64,000 nt of DNA, from contig NZ_CP100595.1 of the NCBI RefSeq assembly GCF_024267655.1, forward strand, positions 1,488,001 to 1,552,000. The letters run 5' to 3'. The translations under genes and the position numbers were made by a program. Below the pieces are notes generated by a model. It had not been told where the DNA came from and did not search any database. It was given only the letters and a program-made list of their open reading frames with translations. Each line of letters opens with the position of its first letter. Position 1 is the first letter of the stretch. This document shows, one piece after another, positions 44,531 to 51,588 of this stretch. Source of the stretch: Arcobacter roscoffensis (lineage in GTDB: Bacteria; Campylobacterota; Campylobacteria; Campylobacterales; Arcobacteraceae).

Positions 44531-45163
44531 ATGAAAAAAGAACAGTTTTTAGAGGCAATGGATTTTAGACATGCGTGTAAAGTATTTGATGAGACAAAAA
44601 AGATTTCTGATGAAGATATGAATTTTATTTTAGAAGTAGCTAGAAAGTCTCCTTCTTCTTTTGGTATGGAACCATGGAAGTTTTTAGTTATTACAAATGA
44701 AGAGTTAAAAGCAAAAATCAGACCTGCTTGTTGGAATCAAGTACAAATCACATCTTGTTCACATTTAGTTGTTGTTTTGGCTGCAATTGAAGGTGTTAAA
44801 CCAGAATCAGGAATTCCAAAAAGAAAATTTGGAAGAAGAGAGATGCCACAAGAAAAACTTGATTTTTATTTAAATCTATACGCAGATCATTTAAAACAGA
44901 CATTAGCAACAGATGAAAATATCTATAGCTGGACAGCAAGACAAACATATATTGCTTTAGGTAATATTATGACAGCAGCTGCTAGCATAGGTATTGATTC
45001 TTGTCCAATTGAAGGATTTGAAAAAGATAAACTTGATGAAATTTTAGAATTAGATACTACAAAATATCAAACATCAATGGTTTTACCTTTCGGATATAGA
45101 ATAAATGAGCAATCAACTCAACAAAGAGAAAAAATAGAAGATATAGTTGAATTTATAGATTAA
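44531..45163 (+). CDS. Nitroreductase family protein 2
   Basis: 210 residues from ATG 44531 (GGAG at 44522); an in-frame start at 44480 would lie in the operator. FRHACKVFDETKKIS, SPSSFGMEPWKFLVI and ASIGIDSCPIEGF mirror the first nitroreductase. Paralogue, likely with a different electron acceptor. Followed by an inverted repeat that hides the next gene's ribosome site. Confidence 0.92.
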   Translation: MKKEQFLEAMDFRHACKVFDETKKISDEDMNFILEVARKSPSSFGMEPWKFLVITNEELKAKIRPACWNQVQITSCSHLVVVLAAIEGVKPESGIPKRKFGRREMPQEKLDFYLNLYADHLKQTLATDENIYSWTARQTYIALGNIMTAAASIGIDSCPIEGFEKDKLDEILELDTTKYQTSMVLPFGYRINEQSTQQREKIEDIVEFID

Positions 45164-45169
45164 AAAAGA

Positions 45170-45237
45170 GCACCTTTTACAAAATGATACTTTAGTAACA
45201 CTATTTATAACTATACTAAAGAAAAAGTAAAAGGTGC
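45170..45237 (+). promoter_or_regulatory. Nested hairpin sequestering a ribosome site
   Basis: Outer stem GCACCTTTTAC (45170-45180) with GTAAAAGGTGC (45227-45237), 11 perfect pairs; inner stem CTTTAGT (45190-45196) with ACTAAAG (45215-45221). The right outer arm contains AAAGGTG, the ribosome site of the ATG at 45242. If transcription starts upstream of 45170, translation would be off until the hairpin opens. Confidence 0.6.
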
Positions 45238-45241
45238 AATT

Positions 45242-45622
45242 ATGTCTGACAATAAAATTTTATTAAATAGTATAGTTGAAGCGGCTATTTCAAAAGTAAA
45301 AGAAAAAAAAGTAGAAGATAAGCTTAACATCTTTGAAAACATAGATACATCTGTCGAAGTTAATGCAAATAAAAATGAATTGCTTGATACTCTTTCTACA
45401 TTATTGCAAGCTTCGATTAACAATTGTAAAAACTCTCAAAACAATAAAATAAATATTTATGTAAGTGTTTATTCAAAAGAAGATAAAAAGTATATTCTTA
45501 TTGAAGATAATGCAAAATCACCAAAAAATAAAGTCTTTAAAGAGAATAATGATATGTTTAAAAATATCTCTATTGAAAATACACCAGATGGTTTAAAATG
45601 CAAAATTGAATTTAATAACTAA
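45242..45622 (+). CDS. Stand-alone degenerate HATPase-like protein
   Basis: 126 residues, no signal and no membrane helix. The middle part looks like the N-box and G1 part of a histidine kinase ATPase domain: ELLDTLSTLLQASINN (compare ELLQVLINILNNSKDA in the kinase at 47773) and LIEDNAKSP (compare IKDNAGGI). The second Gly box, the lid and the H-box are missing, so it cannot be a kinase; it may bind the regulator that follows. 65 bases separate it from the regulator gene, with three phased repeats there. Confidence 0.6.
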   Translation: MSDNKILLNSIVEAAISKVKEKKVEDKLNIFENIDTSVEVNANKNELLDTLSTLLQASINNCKNSQNNKINIYVSVYSKEDKKYILIEDNAKSPKNKVFKENNDMFKNISIENTPDGLKCKIEFNN

Positions 45623-45656
45623 ATGATACGTTTATGATACGATTATGTATTATAAT
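45623..45656 (+). promoter_or_regulatory. Three 11-bp-phased direct repeats and -10 box
   Basis: ATGATACG at 45623 and 45634 and ATGTATTA at 45645, each 11 bases apart, run into TATAAT (45651-45656). OmpR-type regulators bind direct repeats with 10 or 11 bp spacing. ATGATACT also occurs once before the HATPase-like gene (45184). Probably the autoregulatory promoter of the next gene. Confidence 0.65.
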
Positions 45657-45687
45657 AAATCAAATAAAATAATAAATAGGACTTAAG

Positions 45688-46386
45688 ATGAATAGTATAT
45701 TTATAAACACCACTAATAGTATAAAACCTAAGTCGGTATTAATAATAAGTAATGAAGAAAACTTAATCTCAAAGATTAAAGAATTTGAAGAAGATACACT
45801 TTTTAAAGTTTCTTTTTTTGAAATGAATAAGTTCAATTTGATTTATGATAAATTGTCATTATTTGATTTAGTAGTATTTGACAACAGAATAAATAGTAAT
45901 ATTAAAGAGTTTACAGATATATTCGAAAGTAATTTTTCTTATAAATTTAATATACCTATTATACTGCTTGAAAATGAAGCAAATGAAGATCAAATTATGT
46001 ATAAGAACTCAAATGTGTATTCAGTTTTCTTTGAACCAATTAAACCTTTAGAGCTTGTACTAAATATAAAACTATTTTTAAACTTCCAAAATCAAAATAA
46101 AAAAATTGAGTTTGAAAAAGGCTATTATTTTGATGTTGCAAGGGATGAACTGTTTTGTGATAGAAGAGTTATAAGACTTACAAGAACAGAAAAAAATTTA
46201 GTTAAACTTTTAATAGAAAGAAAAAATCAATTAGTTACATATGAGACAATTGAGAGAATAGTTTGGAAAAACAAGAACTTTTCTAAATACTCTTTAAGAA
46301 ATATCATTAAACATATTAGAGAAAAAACACATAATTCTCTAATCAAGAACTCTTCAAATAGAGGTTATGTGGTAAATACTTTATAA
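45688..46386 (+). CDS. OmpR-type response regulator with degenerate receiver
   Basis: 232 residues. The C-terminal winged helix (about 140-232) is a normal trans_reg_C domain (RLTRTEKNLVKLLIE). The receiver keeps a central Asp65 (VVFDNR) but lacks the switch Thr/Ser (PIILLENE) and the conserved Lys (FFEPIKP), so it likely does not use ordinary phosphorylation. The stop is directly followed by the target duplication of the IS256-derived element. Confidence 0.75.
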   Translation: MNSIFINTTNSIKPKSVLIISNEENLISKIKEFEEDTLFKVSFFEMNKFNLIYDKLSLFDLVVFDNRINSNIKEFTDIFESNFSYKFNIPIILLENEANEDQIMYKNSNVYSVFFEPIKPLELVLNIKLFLNFQNQNKKIEFEKGYYFDVARDELFCDRRVIRLTRTEKNLVKLLIERKNQLVTYETIERIVWKNKNFSKYSLRNIIKHIREKTHNSLIKNSSNRGYVVNTL

Positions 46387-46394
46387 GAATTTTT
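46387..46394. repeat. Left target-site duplication
   Basis: GAATTTTT. Matches GAATTTTA at 47754-47761 at seven of eight bases. Confidence 0.7.
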
Positions 46395-46419
46395 GAGACC
46401 GTTAAATATTCCGTGTCAA
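46395..46419 (+). repeat. Left terminal inverted repeat
   Basis: Begins GAGACCGTTAAATATTCCGT, then GTCAA. It pairs with the right end at 19 of 25 positions. Confidence 0.7.
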
Positions 46420-46422
46420 CAT

Positions 46423-46452
46423 AGTTCTGATAGGAGAAATCCTATCAGAACT
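46423..46452. repeat. GAAA-looped perfect hairpin inside the left end
   Basis: AGTTCTGATAGGA, GAAA, TCCTATCAGAACT. A 13-base perfect stem just inside the left terminal repeat, after the transposase stop codon. No T-run on either strand. Possibly stops read-through between the element and its host. Confidence 0.6.
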
Positions 46453-46456
46453 AAAC

Positions 46457-46594
46457 TTAAATTTTAAGCTCATCGTCTAATCTACCCTCGAAGAATATAG
46501 CTAGTTGTGAGAGGGTCAGATTCCAGTTCCATATCGGCATATTCCATTTTTTTGTAGCATTTTGTATTCCCATATAAAGTAATTTCAACAATAG
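46457..46594 (-). pseudogene. IS256-family transposase, C-terminal fragment
   Basis: 45 residues and TAA. LLKLLYMGIQNATKKWNMPI, followed by WNWNLTLSQLAIFFEGRLDD, is the usual C-terminus of IS256/Mutator transposases. Sequence similarity stops at about 46594, exactly where the palindrome CACTTGAA-AA-TTCAAGTG begins. Orientation and order match the N-terminal fragment at the other end. Confidence 0.75.
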
Positions 46595-46612
46595 CACTTG
46601 AAAATTCAAGTG

Positions 46613-46760
46613 TAATGTTTGATTTACCTGTTGATGGTATAAAAGAGAAAAATGCTTGGATTACACTTTAGTATATGATCAAAATTCTAATGGATATATT
46701 GAATTAAGAATACTAATTATAGTTTTATTATTTGCAATATCATTAAAATTGATGTTATAG
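46613..46760 (+). pseudogene. Decayed C-terminus of an unknown plus-strand gene (cargo remnant)
   Basis: Two overlapping frames look coding: one gives VMFDLPVDGIKEKNAWITL and stops at 46669, the other gives CLDYTLVYDQNSNGYIEL followed by a hydrophobic helix and stops at 46758. One frameshift in the A-rich stretch near 46640-46652 would join them into the end of a membrane-anchored protein. No start codon. Weak, based on composition only. Confidence 0.25.
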
Positions 46761-46790
46761 AAAGGACTATAAGATTGTAGTCCTTTCTAT
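46757..46790. terminator. Bidirectional hairpin inside the cargo
   Basis: ATAGAAAGGACTA, TAAGATTG, TAGTCCTTTCTAT. A perfect 13-base stem between the decayed plus-strand gene and the stop of the convergent membrane protein gene. Confidence 0.65.
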
Positions 46791-46817
46791 ATGGTATTGT
46801 TTGGTTTAGATTAATTT

Positions 46818-47444
46818 TCAATTAAACTTTAATTTTAAATATTTTTGTATTTGGGCTATTAATTCTAAAATAATATATGCTGCATATCCTCCTATGGAAC
46901 TCCCTAATGAACAAATAATTGTGACGGTAAATGAATTCTTAAAAAAATAACTTGTTGTATATCCATCTTCTATTAATACAAAAAAATATCCTAAATGAGT
47001 TATCTCAAATATAGCAAACATAAAAAAACAAGAGTATATTAGTAAACTAAATGGACGGTCAACTTTTTTGTTTTCTATAGATTTGATATGGTACACTTTT
47101 TTACAATTATTAAGATAGCCTAAACTACATAAGTATGCTTTACCATAAACATATAACATTACGAAAAATAATATTGCTCCTACAACAACAATACTATAGT
47201 TATAAATAAACCTGACTTTATTAGCAATACCTGTAGAGTTTGCAAGTTCTGCAGCTCTATCAATATTTCTCAGATAATCATTAAACATATGAGATAGAGA
47301 AAATAAATATTCATTACTTGCTACCATCTCATCTGATATAAAAATTAAAGGTATAAACATTAACCCTGCAATAATTATGTAAAAATATCTTTGAAAATAT
47401 CTTTCTGCCATTAATGTATCTTTATTAAATTCATATTCTTTCAT
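46818..47444 (-). CDS. Cargo membrane protein of unknown function
   Basis: 208 residues with four predicted transmembrane helices (about 19-37, 83-103, 131-152, 176-198). N-terminal cytosolic stretch MKEYEFNKDTLMAERYFQR. AGAGGT precedes the ATG. It lies within the IS256-derived element where the transposase core should be, and no family is recognised. Its own ribosome site and intact frame suggest it is expressed. Might confer a host trait, or be chance DNA captured by the IS. Confidence 0.65.
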   Translation of the reverse strand: MKEYEFNKDTLMAERYFQRYFYIIIAGLMFIPLIFISDEMVASNEYLFSLSHMFNDYLRNIDRAAELANSTGIANKVRFIYNYSIVVVGAILFFVMLYVYGKAYLCSLGYLNNCKKVYHIKSIENKKVDRPFSLLIYSCFFMFAIFEITHLGYFFVLIEDGYTTSYFFKNSFTVTIICSLGSSIGGYAAYIILELIAQIQKYLKLKFN

Positions 47445-47453
47445 ATTATACCT

Positions 47454-47516
47454 CTACCATGAATTAATTTCATCTTTGTAATCGCTAAATGCACTATCAT
47501 AAAAATCTTCTCCCAT
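47454..47516 (-). CDS. Possible 20-aa leader ORF upstream of cargo gene
   Basis: ATG at 47516 to TAG at 47454-47456, ending ten bases before the cargo ATG. It begins MGEDFYDSAF and overlaps the last codons of the transposase fragment in another frame. It could be a small or leader peptide coupled to the cargo gene or a chance ORF at the junction. Confidence 0.25.
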   Translation of the reverse strand: MGEDFYDSAFSDYKDEINSW

Positions 47517-47700
47517 TTTTTCTATTCTTGTTTTCCGAAAGAACATCATTCGCAATAAGTGATTCTACTTCTGCTTCTAAAGCAGCTTCAGTTAGTTGTT
47601 TGATAAGTGGTGCTAAGAGACCATCTTTACCAGTAAGATTGTTACCACTTTTAAATTGTTCTAAAACTTCATTAAAGTCAAACTCTATTTTTTCTTCCAT
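47497..47700 (-). pseudogene. IS256-family transposase, N-terminal fragment
   Basis: 67 residues from ATG 47700 (MEEKIEFDFNEV). LLAPLIKQLTEAALEAEVES is the characteristic N-terminal motif of IS256 transposases, followed by NKNRKNG where similarity ends; the catalytic DDE core is absent. An inverted repeat (47702-47733) just upstream could hide the original start. Confidence 0.8.
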
Positions 47701-47728
47701 TGTCAATCTTTGATATTATTTTATCAGA

Positions 47729-47753
47729 TTGACACGAAATTTCTAACACTCCC
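47729..47753 (+). repeat. Right terminal inverted repeat
   Basis: Reads TTGACACGAAATTTCTAACA, then CTCCC, on the plus strand. Followed by the target duplication GAATTTTA. Confidence 0.7.
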
Positions 47754-47761
47754 GAATTTTA
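47754..47761. repeat. Right target-site duplication
   Basis: GAATTTTA, one mismatch to the left copy. Confidence 0.7.
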
Positions 47762-47772
47762 ATAAACAAGTA

Positions 47773-48822
47773 TTATTTAAAAAGCTTGATTTTAAATAAT
47801 ACTCCATCTTCGTGGTTTTCTACACTTAACTCACCATTTGAGTGTTTTTCAATAATACTTTTACATATATATAAACCAAGTCCTGTGCCATTTTTACTTG
47901 TTTTTGTAGTAAAGTAGGGTGTAAAAATTTTAGCAAGAATATCACTTGAAATTCCCCCTGCATTATCTTTTATATATATTATTTGAAAACTATCTTTTTC
48001 ATCAAAAGAGATATTTATTTTAGCTTCTTTAATATCTCTTTCTAGAAAAGCGTCTTTTGAGTTATTTAAAATATTTATTAAAACTTGCAAAAGTTCATTT
48101 TTATGCAAATATAAAGCTGAATATTTTTTATTTTCTACAATAATCTTGATATTTTGATTTTCAAAAGACTTTCCAATCATTTTAATAGTATCTTCTACTA
48201 AAGATAGAGTTGTTACAGGAGTTTGCTCTTTTTGCGGTTCAAAGAAGTTTCTAAAGTCATCAATTGTTTTAGACATATATTGTAAATAATTATTGATTTC
48301 ATCGGCTTTTTCTTCTACTAGTTCATTTGTTAAATTATTCATTTTGACTTTCATTTTAAGTCTTGTAGCAATACTTGCAATGGTATTTAAAGGTTGTCTC
48401 CATTGGTGAGCAATAACTGAAATCATCTCACCCATTGCAGCTAATTTTGATTGTTCAATTAGCATATCTTCTTTTTCTTTTATTTCGCTCATATCTAAAA
48501 CAGATACCATTTTACACTTTTTGTTGTTTAAGGAAATGGATTTTATTTTAATAATTGCTGGAATAATGGTAGCATCTTTTGTAATAAGAGATATTTCTTG
48601 AAATGTTCTACTATTATATTTAATAAACTTTTTATTTGATGTTGGAATTAGTATACCCGTTGCTAGATTACCAATTAGCTCTTCTTCTTTTTCGTAATGC
48701 AGTATATTTATTAAGGATTTATTTACATTTTTTATAAATCCATCTTCAATTATTATGATACCCTCAATAGTATTATCCAATATATTTCGTAACTCTAAGG
48801 AAATTGTTTTATTTTCTTCCAT
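47773..48822 (-). CDS. PAS sensor histidine kinase (soluble)
   Basis: 349 residues, no membrane helix. A PAS domain (about 10-115) is followed by HisKA with IAHQWRQPLNTIAS (His near residue 139) and a complete HATPase domain: ELLQVLINILNNSKDA, IKDNAGGI and GTGLGLYICKSI. It lies head to head with the response regulator gene at 48895, its likely partner. The PAS domain may sense redox or a ligand. The IS256-derived element lies just after its end. Confidence 0.9.
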   Translation of the reverse strand: MEENKTISLELRNILDNTIEGIIIIEDGFIKNVNKSLINILHYEKEEELIGNLATGILIPTSNKKFIKYNSRTFQEISLITKDATIIPAIIKIKSISLNNKKCKMVSVLDMSEIKEKEDMLIEQSKLAAMGEMISVIAHQWRQPLNTIASIATRLKMKVKMNNLTNELVEEKADEINNYLQYMSKTIDDFRNFFEPQKEQTPVTTLSLVEDTIKMIGKSFENQNIKIIVENKKYSALYLHKNELLQVLINILNNSKDAFLERDIKEAKINISFDEKDSFQIIYIKDNAGGISSDILAKIFTPYFTTKTSKNGTGLGLYICKSIIEKHSNGELSVENHEDGVLFKIKLFK

Positions 48823-48844
48823 ATATAATTCCTTTATAATCTAA

Positions 48845-48865
48845 ATGTATTATAATACATATAAT
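48845..48865. promoter_or_regulatory. 16-bp palindrome in a divergent two-component promoter
   Basis: ATGTATTATAATACAT is a perfect palindrome (48845-48860), overlapping a TATAAT on the plus strand (48860-48865). It sits between the kinase and regulator genes and is the best candidate site for the regulator. Half-site-like TGTATTA recurs at 48873. Confidence 0.55.
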
Positions 48866-48894
48866 GTTTTATTGTATTAAAAGGGACAAGATAA

Positions 48895-49653
48895 ATGATT
48901 GATTATATACTTTTAGAAAAATATTCAAAAGACATAAATGTATTATTTGTTGAAGATGACGAGTTTATCAGAAAAGAAACAAAAGAGTTACTAGAAGATA
49001 TTTTTCAAAAAAATATTACTATTGCAGTTGATGGTAAAGACGGTTTTGAAAAATATATGAATTACTATAATGAAAATAAAAAATATTTTGATTTGGTAAT
49101 TACAGATATAAAGATGCCTAATATGGACGGTATTGAGTTAACAAAACTTATTTATAATCAACATGAAAATCAATCTTTGATTGTATTATCTGCTCATAAT
49201 GAGTCAGAATATCTAATGCAACTTATAAACTTAGGAATTTCCCAGTTTATTTTAAAACCTATAGATTTTGATAATTTTGTGGAAGTTATTTATAAAGTTT
49301 CAAAAGATATTTATTTAGATGATAAGTCAGCTCAATCTGATATTTTAGAAAACCCAATGTTAAAACTATCTAAGAGTTTAACATGGGATAAACAAAATAA
49401 ACAACTATTAAATAATGAAGAACTTGTAAAACTTACAAAAAAAGAGTATCTACTTTTTGATTTATTATTGAAAGTGCCTGAAAAAACTTGCACTAATGAA
49501 GAAATACTAAGCTATTTATGGCAAGATGACGATGATAAGTCACCTGATATTACAAATTTAAAAAATATAATCTCAAGACTAAGAAAAAAAGTTCCTGAGC
49601 TTAGAATCGAAAATATTTATAGTTTAGGGTATAGAATAAATACTCTACCATAA
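48895..49653 (+). CDS. Response regulator, OmpR type
   Basis: 252 residues. Intact receiver: acidic pair DDE, phospho-acceptor in VITDIKMPNMDG, Thr/Ser in IVLSAH and Lys in ILKPID. C-terminal winged helix with KLTKKEYLLFDLLLK and SRLRKKVPELRIENIYSLGYR. Divergent from its probable kinase at 47773. AAAAGGGACAAGATAA precedes the ATG. Targets unknown. Confidence 0.92.
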   Translation: MIDYILLEKYSKDINVLFVEDDEFIRKETKELLEDIFQKNITIAVDGKDGFEKYMNYYNENKKYFDLVITDIKMPNMDGIELTKLIYNQHENQSLIVLSAHNESEYLMQLINLGISQFILKPIDFDNFVEVIYKVSKDIYLDDKSAQSDILENPMLKLSKSLTWDKQNKQLLNNEELVKLTKKEYLLFDLLLKVPEKTCTNEEILSYLWQDDDDKSPDITNLKNIISRLRKKVPELRIENIYSLGYRINTLP

Positions 49654-49654
49654 A

Positions 49655-50503
49655 CTATTTTACTACGGGAGCAAAAGCTTTTGTTCCTACATTTATTTTT
49701 GAGCCAATTTTTAGACCTTGAAGCTCTTGATTACTTAAAACTACCTCAACAAGTTGTTGCCCTATACTTATAATAGCAATATTCACTACATCAATTTTTA
49801 TAATATCAAGTATTTCTCCCTCAAAAGAGAATTTTTGAGAACCTTGAGTTTTTAATAGTACATCTTTAGGTTTTCCATCATTTAAAACTTCACCATTTTC
49901 AAGTAAAATCACTCTATTACTTAGTTTATATATTTCCCTTGGTTCATGACTAACCATAATAGTTGTAGTATTAAACTCTTTATGAAGGCTTAAAATTTCA
50001 TCTTGTAAACTATTTCTCATTTTTGGATCAAGCGCGGATAGGGGTTCATCAAGTAATAAAAGCTTTGGTTTATTCATCATAGCTCTACAGATACTAAGTC
50101 TTTGCTTTTGACCTCCACTTAAGCTATTTGGGTATCTATTAATAAGATTTTTTAAATCACATAGTTCAAGTAGTTTAAAAGCTAAATCTTTATCTTTTTT
50201 TACATAAAGTAGATTTTGTAAAACACTCATATTTTCAAATAGGGCATAGTCTTGAAAAACAAAACCAATATCTCTTTTTTGAACTGCTAAATTAGTTTTA
50301 TCATCTAGCCATGTAACGCTATTTACTTCAATATTGCCATTTGCACTCTCTAAACCTGCAAGTATTCTAAGTAAAGTTGTTTTACCACTACCACTTTTAC
50401 CAGTAAGAGCAATAAAATCACCTTTTTGTATCTGCAAGTTTACGTCTAGGTTTATGTCACCTATTTGTCCATGAAGACTTTTTTGAATATCAATTTTAAT
50501 CAT
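49655..50503 (-). CDS. modC: Molybdate ABC transporter ATP-binding protein
   Basis: 282 residues. Walker A GKSGSGKTT, signature LSGGQKQR, Walker B LLLLDEPLSALDP, and a shortened C-terminal TOBE segment. Powers molybdate import with ModB and ModA. Its ATG overlaps the modB stop by four bases. The modC end is two bases from the end of the response regulator gene. Confidence 0.93.
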   Translation of the reverse strand: MIKIDIQKSLHGQIGDINLDVNLQIQKGDFIALTGKSGSGKTTLLRILAGLESANGNIEVNSVTWLDDKTNLAVQKRDIGFVFQDYALFENMSVLQNLLYVKKDKDLAFKLLELCDLKNLINRYPNSLSGGQKQRLSICRAMMNKPKLLLLDEPLSALDPKMRNSLQDEILSLHKEFNTTTIMVSHEPREIYKLSNRVILLENGEVLNDGKPKDVLLKTQGSQKFSFEGEILDIIKIDVVNIAIISIGQQLVEVVLSNQELQGLKIGSKINVGTKAFAPVVK

Positions 50504-51189
50504 ATAAAACTCTTTTTTTGCTTATTGTTAAATATATATACCCCTAAAAGCACTACAAAACTAAGAACTAACATAATAGCACTATATACATGAGCCATAT
50601 CATAATCTAAGATTTCTACAAACTCATATATAGCCACAGATGCAACCTTAGTTTCACCTGGTATGCTTCCTCCTATCATCAAAACCACACCAAACTCTCC
50701 AACTGTGTGGGCAAATGTTACTATAAGAGCTGTTAGAAGTGAGGGTTTGATATTTGGTAGGGCTACTTTAAATAGGGTAGTTAGTTTACTTTTACCACTT
50801 ATATAACTTGCTTCTAACATATTTTTATTTAGGTTTTCAAAACCACTTTGTAGGGGTTGAACCATAAAAGGTAGGCTATAAAAACAACTAGCTATTACTA
50901 AGCCTGTAAAATTAAATACAAGCTGTATTCCAAAAGTCTCTTCAAAGAAAGCTCCTATATATGAATTGCTTGATAAACTCCAAAGTATATAAAAGCCAAT
51001 AACAGAAGGTGGTAAAACAATTGGCAAGGCTGTTAATGCTTCAATAAAAGGTTTTACCTTAGAGTTACTTTGACTAAGCCACCATGATAAGGGCAGAGCA
51101 AGTATAAACAAAATAACAGTTGTAATAAATGCTAGTTTAAAAGAGATATAAAAAGGTGTTAATTCTATACTTGATAGTAATTCAAACAT
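50500..51189 (-). CDS. modB: Molybdate ABC transporter permease
   Basis: 229 residues, five or six transmembrane helices. The permease loop EASYISGKSKLTTLFKVALPNI gives the EAA motif, and HTVGEFGVVLMIGGSIPGETKV is the ModB signature. One-base overlap with the TOBE gene upstream. Confidence 0.94.
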   Translation of the reverse strand: MFELLSSIELTPFYISFKLAFITTVILFILALPLSWWLSQSNSKVKPFIEALTALPIVLPPSVIGFYILWSLSSNSYIGAFFEETFGIQLVFNFTGLVIASCFYSLPFMVQPLQSGFENLNKNMLEASYISGKSKLTTLFKVALPNIKPSLLTALIVTFAHTVGEFGVVLMIGGSIPGETKVASVAIYEFVEILDYDMAHVYSAIMLVLSFVVLLGVYIFNNKQKKSFI

Positions 51190-51584
51190 TATAAGACCTC
51201 TTTTATTGATATTTCACTTGCTTTTATTAAGACTATTACTTCATCATCTTTTTTTAATCCCATCTTCAAAGATGCACTACTTGTTATAATAGCTTCTTGA
51301 ATATCTCCACTTAGGTTTAAACGAACTGAACTTAATAGCTTTCCATTTTCAACTGATTGTATTTTTGCTTTTATTTGATTACTACAGCTAAGCTCTCCTG
51401 AGAACTTTTTTGCTAAAGTTATGTGAGTTGATTTAATACATAAGGCTACTTTTGTTCCTACTTTGATACTATCATCTAGTTCTAAACTTAGCATTTTTAA
51501 AGTATTTCCATGAAAATTAAATTCTACAAGATGTATAATTTCTTCCTTTTGTATACTTTTTACTACTGCTTTTAACATATACAA
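51189..51584 (-). CDS. TOBE (Mop) domain protein
   Basis: 131 residues, two Mop/TOBE modules in tandem (about 2-62 and 67-129), each with a version of the motif I-K-S-x-H-I-T/I-x-A-S-E-I. Molbindin-like proteins bind molybdate or tungstate and may store or buffer it. Placed between modA and modB, coupled to the latter. Confidence 0.88.
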   Translation of the reverse strand: MYMLKAVVKSIQKEEIIHLVEFNFHGNTLKMLSLELDDSIKVGTKVALCIKSTHITLAKKFSGELSCSNQIKAKIQSVENGKLLSSVRLNLSGDIQEAIITSSASLKMGLKKDDEVIVLIKASEISIKEVL

Positions 51585-51588
51585 ACTC

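Larger units (their letters stand above)
46395..47753 (-). mobile_element. IS256-family-derived element with transposase core replaced by cargo
   Basis: 1359 bases, a normal IS256-family size. The ends form 25-base imperfect inverted repeats (19 of 25 identical, 46395-46419 and 47729-47753, both with CGTGTCAA inside). An eight-base near-perfect duplication flanks the element. The minus strand holds only the N-terminal 67 residues (47497-47700) and C-terminal 45 residues (46457-46594) of an IS256-type transposase. The missing ~290 residues are replaced by about 0.9 kb containing a membrane protein gene, the decayed end of a plus-strand gene and hairpins. This resembles a mobile insertion cassette that would need transposase in trans. 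Confidence 0.75.

Noticed and set aside
46395-47753. Simple intact IS256 element
   Set aside because: Size and ends fit, but only about 112 of roughly 400 transposase residues remain, so it cannot move by itself.
49049-49060. Link between the molybdate operon and the regulator at 48895 as its target
   Set aside because: The genes are only convergent neighbours; ModE-like boxes explain regulation of the operon better.
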